A stretch of DNA of 64,000 nt from Pseudodesulfovibrio sp. (GCA_016342345.1 JAEINO010000004.1:62001-126000), one strand, 5' to 3'; shown: positions 25,205 to 34,228, counted from the first letter of the stretch. Program-made: numbers and translations. Notes: generated by a model not told the origin, from the letters alone.

Positions 25205-26341
25205 ATGAGTTTTATATATAAATTACCAATAAATTCAGGCTTTTTTGTGGTAAAAAACATAGCCTTAATATTTGTTGTAGTTCTTGTGGCCGGTCTGGCC
25301 GGCTGTGGCAATGATCGCCTGGGAGGTGATACCCAGGCCGATTCCGGGGATGATCCGGTTTCAGAAAGTTCTTCGGCTGAGGGTGTTCAACCCGAAGCCA
25401 GTCCCGTGCTACCGGTCAAGTCTTCGGAGACGTTTGTTGTCCAGTCCGCGGACCGCTGGTCCACCCTGACCGGCTTTACCCGTGCCAGAAACGCCATGAC
25501 GCTGGTGACCGAAGAGTCTGGCCGAGTACACAAGGTTGTTGCCGATGTGGGTGATACCCTTGGAGAACATGGGTTGTTTGCCGAGTTGGACACGACATTT
25601 ATTGAACTTGATCTGGCCGGAAATCGGGCTGATCAGCAGCGTCTCAAAAGCGATTTGAACTACAACAAGAAGGAAATGGAGCGGTATGAGGCCCTGGTCA
25701 GGGATCAGAATGCTGCCCAGTCCACCTTGGACAACAATATTCGTGCGCATCAGGCAGCCCTGCAACAACTCAGGGCCAAACAAATAGAAGAGCGCGTGCT
25801 TATGGAGCGGATGAAACGATTCTCATTGCTTGGCCCTGCGGGGTGGAAGATTGTTACTCGTTACATCGAGCCGGGCGAATGGGTCACCAAGGGCGAAAAA
25901 GTGGCTGAGCTTGGCAGGTATGACGTGTTGCTGGTGCCATATGCTCTGACAAGTGCCGAATATCGTGCTCTCAAGGATCAGGGTGAAACCGTGGACCTCA
26001 AGCTGACCGATCTGAACAGGATTATCAAGGCAAGGGTCATTCATGTGTCTCCCGGATTTGATCCTCAGACCCGCAAGATCAATGTTGATCTCGAAATAGC
26101 AGAAGGGGATTTTGAATTTCGTGGTGGCATTCGCACGGAGCTTAAGCTCGGTCTGCCCGATCCCGGCGGTGCTGTTATTGTGCCCGAGTCGGCCTTGGTA
26201 AAGGCATACGAAGAGTATTTTTTGATGACCCCGGATGACAATCGGGTTCGCGTGGTGCTGATGGGTGGAGCGGATGGCAACATGCGTCGGGTTTCCAGCT
26301 CGAACGTGCGTCCGGGAGACCGCTTTCTGCTTTATCCGTAG
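25205..26341 (+). CDS. RND efflux periplasmic adaptor (membrane-fusion lipoprotein)
   Basis: The 378-residue adaptor would bridge the RND pump and an outer-membrane channel. A lipoprotein signal ends in the lipobox LAGC (Cys34). A low-complexity acidic linker follows, then the HlyD/AcrA-type lipoyl half-motif around RVHKVVADVGDTL, a coiled-coil hairpin (about 135-205), the second lipoyl half, and beta-barrel segments (VDVDLEIAEG-like INVDLEIAEGDFEFRGGI). ATG 25205 follows AAGGAG; a GTG inside the leader could give a shorter signal peptide. The pump gene starts 45 bases after its stop. No TolC-like gene is in the window. Confidence 0.92.
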   Translation: MSFIYKLPINSGFFVVKNIALIFVVVLVAGLAGCGNDRLGGDTQADSGDDPVSESSSAEGVQPEASPVLPVKSSETFVVQSADRWSTLTGFTRARNAMTLVTEESGRVHKVVADVGDTLGEHGLFAELDTTFIELDLAGNRADQQRLKSDLNYNKKEMERYEALVRDQNAAQSTLDNNIRAHQAALQQLRAKQIEERVLMERMKRFSLLGPAGWKIVTRYIEPGEWVTKGEKVAELGRYDVLLVPYALTSAEYRALKDQGETVDLKLTDLNRIIKARVIHVSPGFDPQTRKINVDLEIAEGDFEFRGGIRTELKLGLPDPGGAVIVPESALVKAYEEYFLMTPDDNRVRVVLMGGADGNMRRVSSSNVRPGDRFLLYP

Positions 26342-26386
26342 CAGGAAGGCTCACCATGCATTTTCCCATTCCAAGGAGTTGATATA

Positions 26387-29300
26387 ATGTCCATTGTCAA
26401 AAAGGACACTCCCGTACAGAGTCTTGTTCGGATGACACTGAGGCAGAAGGTCTTTGTCAATCTGATCTTCGTGCTACTTATGGTCGTGGGCGTGTTCTGC
26501 GTCTTTGATTTGCCGGTCGAGCGATATCCCGATATTCATCTGGGCAAGGTCATCATCAGTGGTTTCCTGCCCGGAGCCAGCCCGGACGAGGTTGAAACGC
26601 TGGTGACGCGCAAGATCGAAGATTCATTGGAAGATCTGGACAATGTGGAATTCATTCGTTCCCGTTCGTTCCGGCAGCGCGCATCAATCACGGTTAAATT
26701 CCTGGACGATACGGACTATGACACTTTGTATGACGAACTCAGGTTCAAAGTGTTGTCTATTCAAAATGATCTGCCGGAGGAGATGGACCCGCCCACGTTT
26801 GCCTTTATCAGGGTCAGTGAATGGCTACCGGTGATTTCGGTCAATCTGGTTGGTGACAGGTCCAATCGTGCGCTGACGTTAATGGCCGAGGAAATGAAAA
26901 TACCTCTTCAGCGGATACCCGGAGTCAAGGACGTCAAGATCAATGGAGAGTTCACGCGGGAGTTTCATGTGGCTCTGGCCCCGCAGAAGCTCATGCGTCT
27001 CGGCGTCACGTTCGATGAAGTGGGTAAGGCTCTGGAAGGGGCCAACATATCGGTTCCGGCAGGGGATTTTGTCAGTGATTCCGGCGAATACATTATTGTT
27101 GCCGATGAGAAGTTTCGGTCCCGAGACGAAATTGCGTCAACCGTTGTCCGGCGGGATGGGGATGGCTCTTTTGTGACCGTGGGCGATGTCATGAGTAGTG
27201 CCGGGATGAATTATCGCGATCCGTTTGTCGTGTCATCGGTTAATGGCAAGGACTCTGTCGCAATAAAAATAGTCAAGACGCCGGATGGCAACGCGCTGGA
27301 TATCGGGGCTGAAGTGGAAAAGGTGGTGGAAGGCTTCCGATTCATGCTCGACAAGGAAGGTGTCGAGGCGATCATGACCCAGGATCAGCGCGTTTACATT
27401 AACGAGAATATCAACACGCTGGGTTCCAATCTGTTAGTCGGCATTTTTCTTGTCTGTGGTTGCATCTGGATTGTCATGGGGTTCAGGAATGCCATGCTGA
27501 CGACTGTTGGTGTGCCGTTCGCGTTTTTGGTGACCATGATTATCATGTGGATCACCGGTAATTCACTCAATGAAATCACGCTGTTTTCCTTTGTGCTGGT
27601 GAGCGGAATCATAGTTGACGATGCCATTGTGGTGGTGGAGAACATCTATCGCCATGTGCAGGAAGGCAGGGCGATTCGGGACGCGGTCATAGACGGGACC
27701 AGCGAGGTTTTTCTGCCGGTGCTGGCTGCCACTTCTACCACGGTTGCGGCCTTTTTACCCATGCTCATCATGTCCGGCTCCTCTGGCGAGTTTTTTGCGC
27801 TGGTGCCCAAGGCGGTCAGTTTTGCCATACTTGCATCCATCATCGAATGTCTGTTCATCCTGCCTTTGCATTTCATGGATTGGCCTGGTGCTCGGACTCT
27901 TGAAAAGGAGGCCCGGACCCACTCGCGGCGTGCCTCTGATCCGAAGTCGTTGATCTGGTTGAAAAAAGTTACAGACTCTGTATTGCAGCTTTCCATGCGT
28001 CACAAGTGGAAGAGTCTGTTTCTGGTTTTTGGAGCTTTTGTCATGGCAGTCATTATCCTTGGCGTATCGGTTTCGGGGGTCATGCCTCTTTTGCGCATCA
28101 AGTTTTTCCCTGACGAATACAATCTTTATTACGTGTCCATGGAAGGCCCGGTGGGGACAGGTGTCTATGTATCATCCCAAAAGGCCAAGGAGATTTCGAG
28201 TTTTGTAAAGAGTTTCGGTCCAGGTTCCACCAAATCCTGTTCTGCCCTTGGCGGCATGGATGTCAACGATGACTACGAGACCGTGTATGGTTCTAATCGA
28301 GCTATTGTCACGGTGGAGCTTCCGGCCAAGGATGAACAGGAATTTATCGAGAATCCTGACAACGATCCGGTGCTTTTGCTCGAGATTGTGCGCGAAAAGC
28401 TCAACCCCTTTGCCAAGGATGGCTGGAGCTTCCGGGTCTGGCCTGAAAAGAGCGGACCGCCGGCAGGCAAGGACGTGAATATTCGTGTTCTCGGTTCTGA
28501 TCAGGAATCCGTGCAGGGCCTTACGGAGAATGTCTTTGGCTGGGTCAAGAACAACAAGGATATAGAGCCATATCTGATTGATTTCGGGCGTGATACCGGT
28601 ACGGATAATCGTGTTTTCCGGTTCAGGCCGGTTCCGAGCCTTGTCTCAGAATACGGATTGACCCCGGCTCAGGTTGTTTCGCTGGCCGGGGGCATTCTGG
28701 ATGGTCGGTTTGTTGGCAAGTTCCGTGTGGCTGACGAGGATATTGATCTGCGAATGAAGATCGACAAGCAGTATTTGAAGCAGCCTGAGGATGCCTTGGA
28801 TATACCCATTCTGGAGGATGATGAAGGGCCGGTGCGCGTGGGGGATCTCGTGGAGGTGGAAACCTACCGCGAATCAGGACAACTCAACCGCTTTCAGGGG
28901 CAGCGGGCTGTAACCCTGACGGCCAATATCCAGGCTGGTGCGCCGATCAACGCGGCGAGCATCGTGCATGATGTGCGGGCCTTTTATGGGACCATTCAGG
29001 ACAAGTACCCCGGTGCGACCCTGGGCTTTGCCGGAGAATACGAGTCCACAGGGCGTTCCTTTACTTCACTCATGTATGCGTTTTGTATAGCAATAATGAT
29101 AATTTACATCATTCTTGCCTGTCAATTCCAGTCGTATACTCAACCTGTTGTCATTTTATCGGCCGTGGCATTTGCCTTGACCGGGGTGGTTTTTGGCACT
29201 TTGTTTACCCGCTCCCTGTTCACGATCAACAGCTTTATTGCCACAGTGGGTGTCACCGGGGTTGTGGTCAATGACTCCTTGGTACTGCTTGATTTCATCA

Positions 29301-29626
29301 ATCGTCTCTATAAGGCAGGATACAGTCGCGCAGAAGCTATCCGCGAAGGAGTTAGCATCCGTTTGCGGCCGATTCTGTTGACCACGTTGACCACCACACT
29401 GGGCTTGTTGCCCATGGCCTTGGGCATTCCCTATTATTCAGTTGTGTGGGGTACCATGGCCACCACGTTTGTCACGGGCCTGTGCGTTGCCACTACATTG
29501 ACTCTGTTTATCATGCCCATTGAATGGGATCTCTTGATGCGCAGGCAGGAGCGCAAAGCCGCAAAGCGATTTGCAAAGCTCGAAAAGCAGGAAGACGATA
29601 CCGGAAAAACGCTGCTTCAGAGTTAA
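26387..29626 (+). CDS. RND-family efflux pump, inner-membrane permease
   Basis: The 1079-residue protein has the standard RND layout of twelve membrane helices with two large periplasmic loops. FVLVSGIIVDDAIVVVENI carries the Asp pair of the proton relay on helix 4, and GVTGVVVNDSLVLLDFINR is its counterpart in the second half, followed by RLRPILLTTLTTTLGLLP. The periplasmic start (VERYPDIHLGKVIISGFLPGASPDEVE) is typical of the branch closest to AcrB-like hydrophobe exporters in anaerobes. The C-terminus adds a charged tail of about 30 residues. Substrate is not predictable. It is co-transcribed with the adaptor and probably controlled by the TetR proteins upstream. Confidence 0.95.
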   Translation: MSIVKKDTPVQSLVRMTLRQKVFVNLIFVLLMVVGVFCVFDLPVERYPDIHLGKVIISGFLPGASPDEVETLVTRKIEDSLEDLDNVEFIRSRSFRQRASITVKFLDDTDYDTLYDELRFKVLSIQNDLPEEMDPPTFAFIRVSEWLPVISVNLVGDRSNRALTLMAEEMKIPLQRIPGVKDVKINGEFTREFHVALAPQKLMRLGVTFDEVGKALEGANISVPAGDFVSDSGEYIIVADEKFRSRDEIASTVVRRDGDGSFVTVGDVMSSAGMNYRDPFVVSSVNGKDSVAIKIVKTPDGNALDIGAEVEKVVEGFRFMLDKEGVEAIMTQDQRVYINENINTLGSNLLVGIFLVCGCIWIVMGFRNAMLTTVGVPFAFLVTMIIMWITGNSLNEITLFSFVLVSGIIVDDAIVVVENIYRHVQEGRAIRDAVIDGTSEVFLPVLAATSTTVAAFLPMLIMSGSSGEFFALVPKAVSFAILASIIECLFILPLHFMDWPGARTLEKEARTHSRRASDPKSLIWLKKVTDSVLQLSMRHKWKSLFLVFGAFVMAVIILGVSVSGVMPLLRIKFFPDEYNLYYVSMEGPVGTGVYVSSQKAKEISSFVKSFGPGSTKSCSALGGMDVNDDYETVYGSNRAIVTVELPAKDEQEFIENPDNDPVLLLEIVREKLNPFAKDGWSFRVWPEKSGPPAGKDVNIRVLGSDQESVQGLTENVFGWVKNNKDIEPYLIDFGRDTGTDNRVFRFRPVPSLVSEYGLTPAQVVSLAGGILDGRFVGKFRVADEDIDLRMKIDKQYLKQPEDALDIPILEDDEGPVRVGDLVEVETYRESGQLNRFQGQRAVTLTANIQAGAPINAASIVHDVRAFYGTIQDKYPGATLGFAGEYESTGRSFTSLMYAFCIAIMIIYIILACQFQSYTQPVVILSAVAFALTGVVFGTLFTRSLFTINSFIATVGVTGVVVNDSLVLLDFINRLYKAGYSRAEAIREGVSIRLRPILLTTLTTTLGLLPMALGIPYYSVVWGTMATTFVTGLCVATTLTLFIMPIEWDLLMRRQERKAAKRFAKLEKQEDDTGKTLLQS

Positions 29627-29647
29627 TAGAAAGGCGTCGATATCGGG

Positions 29648-29662
29648 CTAGACAAAGTCTAG
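29648..29662. repeat. Short palindrome CTAGAC-AAA-GTCTAG
   Basis: A perfect six-base inverted repeat with a three-base spacer lies 22 bases past the pump stop. A related half-site (TTTAGAC) follows. It may be an operator or part of a weak terminator. Confidence 0.4.
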
Positions 29663-29696
29663 TAAAACTTTAGACAACTGCCGAATGCCATGATTT

Positions 29697-29715
29697 TATA
29701 ATGATAATTATTATT
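29697..29715. promoter_or_regulatory. Candidate Fur box
   Basis: TATAATGATAATTATTATT matches the Fur consensus GATAATGATAATCATTATC at 16 of 19 positions. It lies 213 bases upstream of the VOC-KdsC gene. The surrounding 29627-29927 region holds no other credible gene; a short frame starting inside the box is Trp- and Phe-rich and unlikely to be real. Confidence 0.5.
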
Positions 29716-29927
29716 TATTTAGGCGAACGAAGGGTTGTGTCTTGGCGTGGTGTTTTTTGGGGGGGCGAGTGGTTCTTTTTTTGCCAATTCTTACTTCTTG
29801 CGTTTGGAAACGGGTTGAGTGATGTGGAAAACAGCCTGTTCTTTTCTGATGGTTTTGGGACGTGTTGCGTCCTTTGTCCATGCAAGCTATTATCCATACT
29901 CGAAATCGGAAAATTCAAGGAGTCTGA

Positions 29928-30719
29928 ATGGCCGCTTATCCGCCTGTTACGCTGCTGGTCCGTGACATTGACAAGTCCGCTGCCTTTTATGAGAAATCCC
30001 TCGGTTTTGTGCTTGCCTGGGATGCCTTGCTGATCGGTCCTCACGGTCAGTCTTTGCGTCTTGTGGAAACCGAAGGCACCATGCCGGGCGGATGTGTGGT
30101 CGTGACTCTGGAGGTACCGGACGTGAGTCGGGCTGCCGATGGAATCATGAACAATGGCGGTGGCAGAGCCGAGAAATTGCTGGGTGATGAACCGCTGTAT
30201 CTCGGTTTGGATGGCGAGATGATAGCCCTGAAGGAACGCGGGTTGCCCGGTGTGGAAGCCGTGAAGCTTGTCGTATATGATTTTGACGGTGTCATGACTG
30301 ATAATTCCGTGGTCGTGGATCAGGACGGACACGAGTTCGTGAGTGCCAATAGGAGCGATGGGTTGGGTGTGGGCATGATTCGCAAGCTTGGTCTGGAGCA
30401 GCTCATTTTGAGCACCGAGACCAATCCTGTGGTCAAGGCACGTGCAGACAAGCTTGGCCTGGATGCCATCCACGGCGTTGGTGACAAGGCGTCCACTCTT
30501 CTGGCCTTGTCCTCCAACAAGGGCGTATCCCTTGTCGAAATTCTGTATGTGGGCAATGATATCAACGATTCAGATGCCATGGCCCTGGCTGGTTTCAAAG
30601 TTGCTCCGGCAGACGCTCACCCGTCCATTCTTGCTCTTGCCGATTATGTCACCAATGCCCGAGGTGGACGTGGTGTCGTCCGAGAGTTGGCTGATGTGCT
30701 TGTTTCAGTGATGGGTTGA
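29928..30719 (+). CDS. Fusion of a VOC (glyoxalase-like) domain with a KdsC-type HAD phosphatase
   Basis: Residues 1-105 look like a vicinal-oxygen-chelate domain: PPVTLLVRDIDKSAAFYEKSLGFVL and a later LEVPDVSRAADGI. Residues 112-263 are a HAD phosphatase of the KdsC/N-acylneuraminate-9-phosphatase group, with the catalytic VYDFDGVMTDN (Asp118, Asp120), SDGLGVGMIRKLGL, ILYVGNDINDSDAM and a C-terminal TNARGGRGVVREL like that of KdsC. KdsC hydrolyses Kdo 8-phosphate; the exact substrate here is open. The joined VOC domain is unusual and might bind the sugar substrate or regulate the enzyme. ATG 29928 follows CAAGGAG. No other Kdo gene is adjacent. Confidence 0.85.
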   Translation: MAAYPPVTLLVRDIDKSAAFYEKSLGFVLAWDALLIGPHGQSLRLVETEGTMPGGCVVVTLEVPDVSRAADGIMNNGGGRAEKLLGDEPLYLGLDGEMIALKERGLPGVEAVKLVVYDFDGVMTDNSVVVDQDGHEFVSANRSDGLGVGMIRKLGLEQLILSTETNPVVKARADKLGLDAIHGVGDKASTLLALSSNKGVSLVEILYVGNDINDSDAMALAGFKVAPADAHPSILALADYVTNARGGRGVVRELADVLVSVMG

Positions 30720-30991
30720 TGACAGCAGGCGGGGGTGATTCTTTCCTGGTTTTTCTTTTTCCTTATATGTTCCGGCTGGGTAGAGATCGTTTACGGGTCT
30801 GTCTGAAAGCGTAATTCAAATTTTTTCGGGTTTCGTGAGATTTGAGTAAAAAAAGTGGCATGAATCTCTCTTTCGTGGTTCTGAAGTTTAATTCGAGTAA
30901 AGTGGACCATTTCTGGACATTATTCCCGGTTTCAGCCTAAATCAGAGGAACGTGTTCCGTTTGGGGTACGCGGACAGCAATTGGAGAGGGT

Positions 30992-32416
30992 ATGGCTGAA
31001 ACTTCCTTTGAGAATATTTGCATATTCCACATTCTGGACGGGCTGAGGGATGGCCTGTCACATTATTCGCAACCCAGTCGGGCCGCATTGATTTACGCCG
31101 AGCACCCAGATTCACCGCCTCGCATCTGTGACCCGCAGGATCTTTTGAGAGGCCATGAGCCCAAGCTTCAGGACCTCTTTCTGTATTCCAACAAGTGGCG
31201 TGACGGCGATGTTTTCAACGATGAGGTTCGAGTTCTGGACGGTAATGGAACCGAACTGGATCTTTCAGGTATCATTTCGCTGTCAGCGCGCTCAAAGTCA
31301 ATGTGCTATCAGGCCTGGTTCACGGATCAGCATCCGGATATGTGCAGCCTCGGGCCAACCAAGCGATGGCTTGAAGTTGCGGCAGGATTGCTTTCCCAAA
31401 ATTTTACGGCTCGAAACGTCATGAATCTCGATACTGCCGGCTTTGTGCTTCAGCATTGCGCCAATCACGCCGTGCGTGACCATATTGTTGATGAGCGAAT
31501 CCGGCAGGGATGGCTTGATACCCGGATACGGGTGTATCCTTTCCTTGATGCTGTGCTTGGTGTGTCCGGGACCCAGGAAGAGGGAGCCTGGCCCCGAGGA
31601 CGTCTGGTCGTGGTGGAGCCAAGCCAACTGGATCAGGTCCGTTTTATCTGTCGTTTTCCGGAAATGGAACAGCCCATGCTGGCGGATTCGAAACATGTAC
31701 GGAAGCTTTTGCAGGCCGTTGAAGAGTCGGGCCGTGTTCTGGTCTCTGATGGAAAAACTGTGCTCGGCATTGCCATAGGCTCCATGCCCGGTGCATATCT
31801 GGCGGCCCAGTTCAGCGGAACGCACGGTTTTCTGTGGATCAAGAGCGACCCGGTATGCTGTTTCTTTGAAGGACGGTTTCATTCTTCCAACCTGCGGGCC
31901 AACCTTGTCCAACTTGAAGAACAGATGCTCGAAACCGACATGGAAATGGGACTTCAGCATACCCTGCTCCAGATAGTCTCGTTGATGGTCAATCGGGTTC
32001 GTGATCGCAAGCATGGCTGTACCCTTGTTATTGATGTTTGCAAGGATCGTCTGGCCATGTCAGGCCAGCATTTCATGGAACCGCTTGATCTCCAAGACAG
32101 CGGCCAGCTCAAACTTGCCTGCTCTCTGGCCAAGCTGGACGGGGCATTGCATATCGGGCGGGATTTGAAGCTTCATGGTTTTGCCTGCCTCATGGACGGA
32201 CGGTGTGTTCCCGGTGAGAACAGGGCGCGTGGTGCTCGTTTCAATTCAGCTCTCAGATTTACGGCCGAGCACGAAGATATCGTGGTGGTGGTCGTCTCCG
32301 CTGATCGGCCTGTCTCGATCATCAAGAATGGGCAGGAACTGACGGCCCAGTGTCATTTTGACCAGATTCGTGGTTTGTCCCGACCTCCGCTTCTGGCCGA
32401 ATGGATTATGAGTTGA
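30992..32416 (+). CDS. DisA-like (diadenylate-cyclase-fold) protein with altered catalytic motif
   Basis: The 474-residue protein ends in a domain that resembles the DAC/DisA_N fold. KLDGALHIGRDLKLHGFAC (about 380-398) matches the DGA motif, RGARFNSALRF (about 412-422) occupies the place of GTRHRAA, and IVVVVVSADRPVSIIKNGQ matches the final strands (VSEE..I...NG). The usual RHR motif is therefore changed to R-F-N. The preceding 350 residues have no recognised domain; there is no signal peptide or membrane helix. Diadenylate cyclases make c-di-AMP from ATP; whether this one is active or uses another nucleotide cannot be told from sequence. A small membrane protein gene follows. Confidence 0.75.
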   Translation: MAETSFENICIFHILDGLRDGLSHYSQPSRAALIYAEHPDSPPRICDPQDLLRGHEPKLQDLFLYSNKWRDGDVFNDEVRVLDGNGTELDLSGIISLSARSKSMCYQAWFTDQHPDMCSLGPTKRWLEVAAGLLSQNFTARNVMNLDTAGFVLQHCANHAVRDHIVDERIRQGWLDTRIRVYPFLDAVLGVSGTQEEGAWPRGRLVVVEPSQLDQVRFICRFPEMEQPMLADSKHVRKLLQAVEESGRVLVSDGKTVLGIAIGSMPGAYLAAQFSGTHGFLWIKSDPVCCFFEGRFHSSNLRANLVQLEEQMLETDMEMGLQHTLLQIVSLMVNRVRDRKHGCTLVIDVCKDRLAMSGQHFMEPLDLQDSGQLKLACSLAKLDGALHIGRDLKLHGFACLMDGRCVPGENRARGARFNSALRFTAEHEDIVVVVVSADRPVSIIKNGQELTAQCHFDQIRGLSRPPLLAEWIMS

Positions 32417-32450
32417 TTTGTGGTTTATTGCGGACGGAGCGTTGAAGTTC

Positions 32451-32681
32451 ATGTCTGGTACCTGGCTGACATCTTCGGTTTTCTGGATTATTTCCCTGCC
32501 TGCCCTGGCTCTGTCAGGTTTGCTTTTTCAAATGATTTTAAGTCTGTTCAGCTGCTGCGGCACATTCAAGTTGCGCGGCAGGGTCGTTGTGCTCAAGTGG
32601 TGGATGATTCCGGTCACCAGTGGTTTGTGTTGCCTTTTGTGGATGGTTGCAGTCGCGTATGTTGTGTTTGAGATGAACTGA
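32451..32681 (+). CDS. Small two-helix membrane protein, unknown
   Basis: This 76-residue predicted protein has two hydrophobic segments (about 5-30 and 45-72) separated by a short basic loop (KLRGRVVVLKWW). The ATG at 32451 is one choice, with GGAG 14 bases upstream; an upstream TTG is possible. It lies 34 bases after the DisA-like gene on the same strand. I do not recognise it, and its codon pattern alone does not prove expression. If real, it could anchor the soluble DisA-like protein; this is a guess. Confidence 0.45.
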   Translation: MSGTWLTSSVFWIISLPALALSGLLFQMILSLFSCCGTFKLRGRVVVLKWWMIPVTSGLCCLLWMVAVAYVVFEMN

Positions 32682-32729
32682 CAGCTTGTGGTGTCATTCT
32701 TTCGACTGTTTTTTCTGGAAAAAGGGCAG

Positions 32730-32785
32730 CCCCTTATGAAGAGAGCCTTACGGGGTCGACTTCACCTGCTTTGCAGGGTAAGGGG
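32730..32785 (+). ncRNA. Candidate structured leader (three-way junction) before the HD-GYP gene
   Basis: CCCCTTA (32730-32736) pairs with TAAGGGG (32779-32785). Inside it, TGAAG (32737) pairs with CTTCA (32760), and CCTGC (32765) with GCAGG (32773) over TTT. The three stems abut and so form a compact junction 43 bases before the start codon. I cannot match it to a known riboswitch. Confidence 0.35.
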
Positions 32786-32827
32786 ATAAAACTTTGTGGC
32801 TGGTATCGATAGACGGGAAAAAGCTGT

Positions 32828-33850
32828 ATGGCGATCAAGGAAAATGTTCTGGGGGTCAAGGAGATTGACTGCTCGGACGGATTGAATACCGAAGATTACA
32901 ATCAGATAGACCCTGGTATCCTGGATTGTTTTCCGCGGGCCGAATATCCGGTGAATCTCTTCCATTGGAAGGAGAATATCCGCGTTCTTTCACCGGTTTA
33001 TCGGACCGGACGTGAAGTTGATCGTCATTTGAGGGCCAAGGTCCGCGACCTGAGCGAAAAAGGTCTTCTGTTCTTCTCCCGCAATCAAATTCAGGATTAT
33101 GCTGCCTGCGTGGCCTGCAATCTCGACACTGCCCTGGACGATCCGAATCTGACCTGGGACGAGAAAGCCGGGGTTTTTATTGGCGAACTCGGGCGCAGGC
33201 AGGAGGCGGTTTTCCTGAATCCCATGGCCCGCGAACTGGACGACCTGCAAAAGGCCATTGAGTCCCTGAGTGTCTATCTGGTGGAGGATTCCACCCGCAT
33301 GTCCAAGGTGGTTCACGATGTCCATTCCAATATTTTCCCTCAGCGCAGGCGGATAAATGCTTCGCTTCTTGCCTTGGCCGTGTATCTGGAGATGAACAAG
33401 GGAGAGATCTTTCTCGAAACCCTGGAAATAGTGGCTCTGGGCTTCTTTCTCTATGATATAGGCATGTCAAAGGTATCACCCATGATGCTTTCCAAGGCCC
33501 AGCAACTGACTCCGCCCGAGAAGCGGACCGTTCGCGAACATCCCAAGGTGGGGCTTGAAATTCTTGGCAAGCTCAATCTGACCCGTCTCGAAATCACCGA
33601 GCCGGTTATTCAGCATCATGAGCGTATTAACGGAACAGGCTATCCCAACAAGCTCAAGGATGACCGCATCGGGCAATTGGGACGCATCGCCGGAGTGGCT
33701 GACTCTTATTGTGCCATGATCACTGGTTCTCCTCATCGCAAGGGCATCCCGCCCATCAATGCTGCCGCCGAACTTGTCACCAACGAACGTCAGTATGATC
33801 AGGTTGTTTGTCGTACCCTGGTCCGATTTCTTCAGACAGTCACAAAATAG
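32828..33850 (+). CDS. HD-GYP-like protein with degenerate HD motif
   Basis: The 340-residue protein has an unrecognised N-terminal part (about 1-150) and a C-terminal HD-GYP-like domain (about 160-340). The domain keeps LTPPEKRTVREHPKVGLEIL, HHERINGTGYPNKL and AGVADSYCAMI, which are the normal signature segments. The central metal-binding HD, however, reads LYDIGM (Tyr near residue 209) where active enzymes have LHDIGK. Loss of that histidine suggests it no longer hydrolyses c-di-GMP and instead acts as a binding protein or regulator. There is no membrane segment. A structured leader may precede it. Confidence 0.88.
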   Translation: MAIKENVLGVKEIDCSDGLNTEDYNQIDPGILDCFPRAEYPVNLFHWKENIRVLSPVYRTGREVDRHLRAKVRDLSEKGLLFFSRNQIQDYAACVACNLDTALDDPNLTWDEKAGVFIGELGRRQEAVFLNPMARELDDLQKAIESLSVYLVEDSTRMSKVVHDVHSNIFPQRRRINASLLALAVYLEMNKGEIFLETLEIVALGFFLYDIGMSKVSPMMLSKAQQLTPPEKRTVREHPKVGLEILGKLNLTRLEITEPVIQHHERINGTGYPNKLKDDRIGQLGRIAGVADSYCAMITGSPHRKGIPPINAAAELVTNERQYDQVVCRTLVRFLQTVTK

Positions 33851-34228
33851 AACTTTCTTGCCGGTTTCAGGCTGTTGACAAAGGCTTGATTGCGGCGTTG
33901 CTGCAAAAAATGCAAATCCTAACGTACAGATAGTACGCGTCGGACGTGCTTTTTTTTTGTGTCTTGCACTCGAACCACTCTCCGCAGTTTGCCGGGTGAA
34001 AAGGTGAAGTGGGTAGAGTGGTTCATTCTGTGATTTTGTGGTGTTTGCTTTCGGGGGAATGATAAACAGGATGCACTGTCACGCAAAAAACATGAGATTG
34101 TTACCCTACTGTAATCTTTTCGTAACAAATTCGAGCACTTAAATAATTATTGAGGCTACGCTTCCTTCCGGCCTTGAATCCTTGATGGGTCGAACGTGGA
34201 ATCCCTGCAGGGGAGAGGAGGCAGTGCA
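33851..34228. other. Intergenic region before the chemoreceptor gene
   Basis: The 378-base region carries repeat copy 2 at 33888-33975 and an AT-rich stretch near 34100-34150 that could hold the chemoreceptor promoter. No protein or RNA gene was recognised. Confidence 0.5.
33888..33975 (+). repeat. Dispersed palindromic repeat, copy 2
   Basis: This is the second copy of the element at 1-81, in the same orientation and sharing GCGTTGCTGCA, AAATCC, the GTAC..GTAC inner palindrome, CGG, a T-run, GTGTC and TGC.CTCGA. It lies 38 bases past the HD-GYP-like gene, again at a 3' end. The T-run after a stem suggests that it could terminate transcription. Confidence 0.6.

Noticed and set aside
29701..30033. 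A 110-codon frame before the VOC-KdsC gene
   Set aside because: It begins inside the Fur-like box, has no ribosome-binding site, is Trp/Phe-rich, and overlaps the better-supported gene.
32700..32827. A c-di-GMP (GEMM) riboswitch before the HD-GYP-like gene
   Set aside because: AGGGCA and paired stems are present, but the conserved CACGCA/AAACC and GACGCAAAG core segments are absent.
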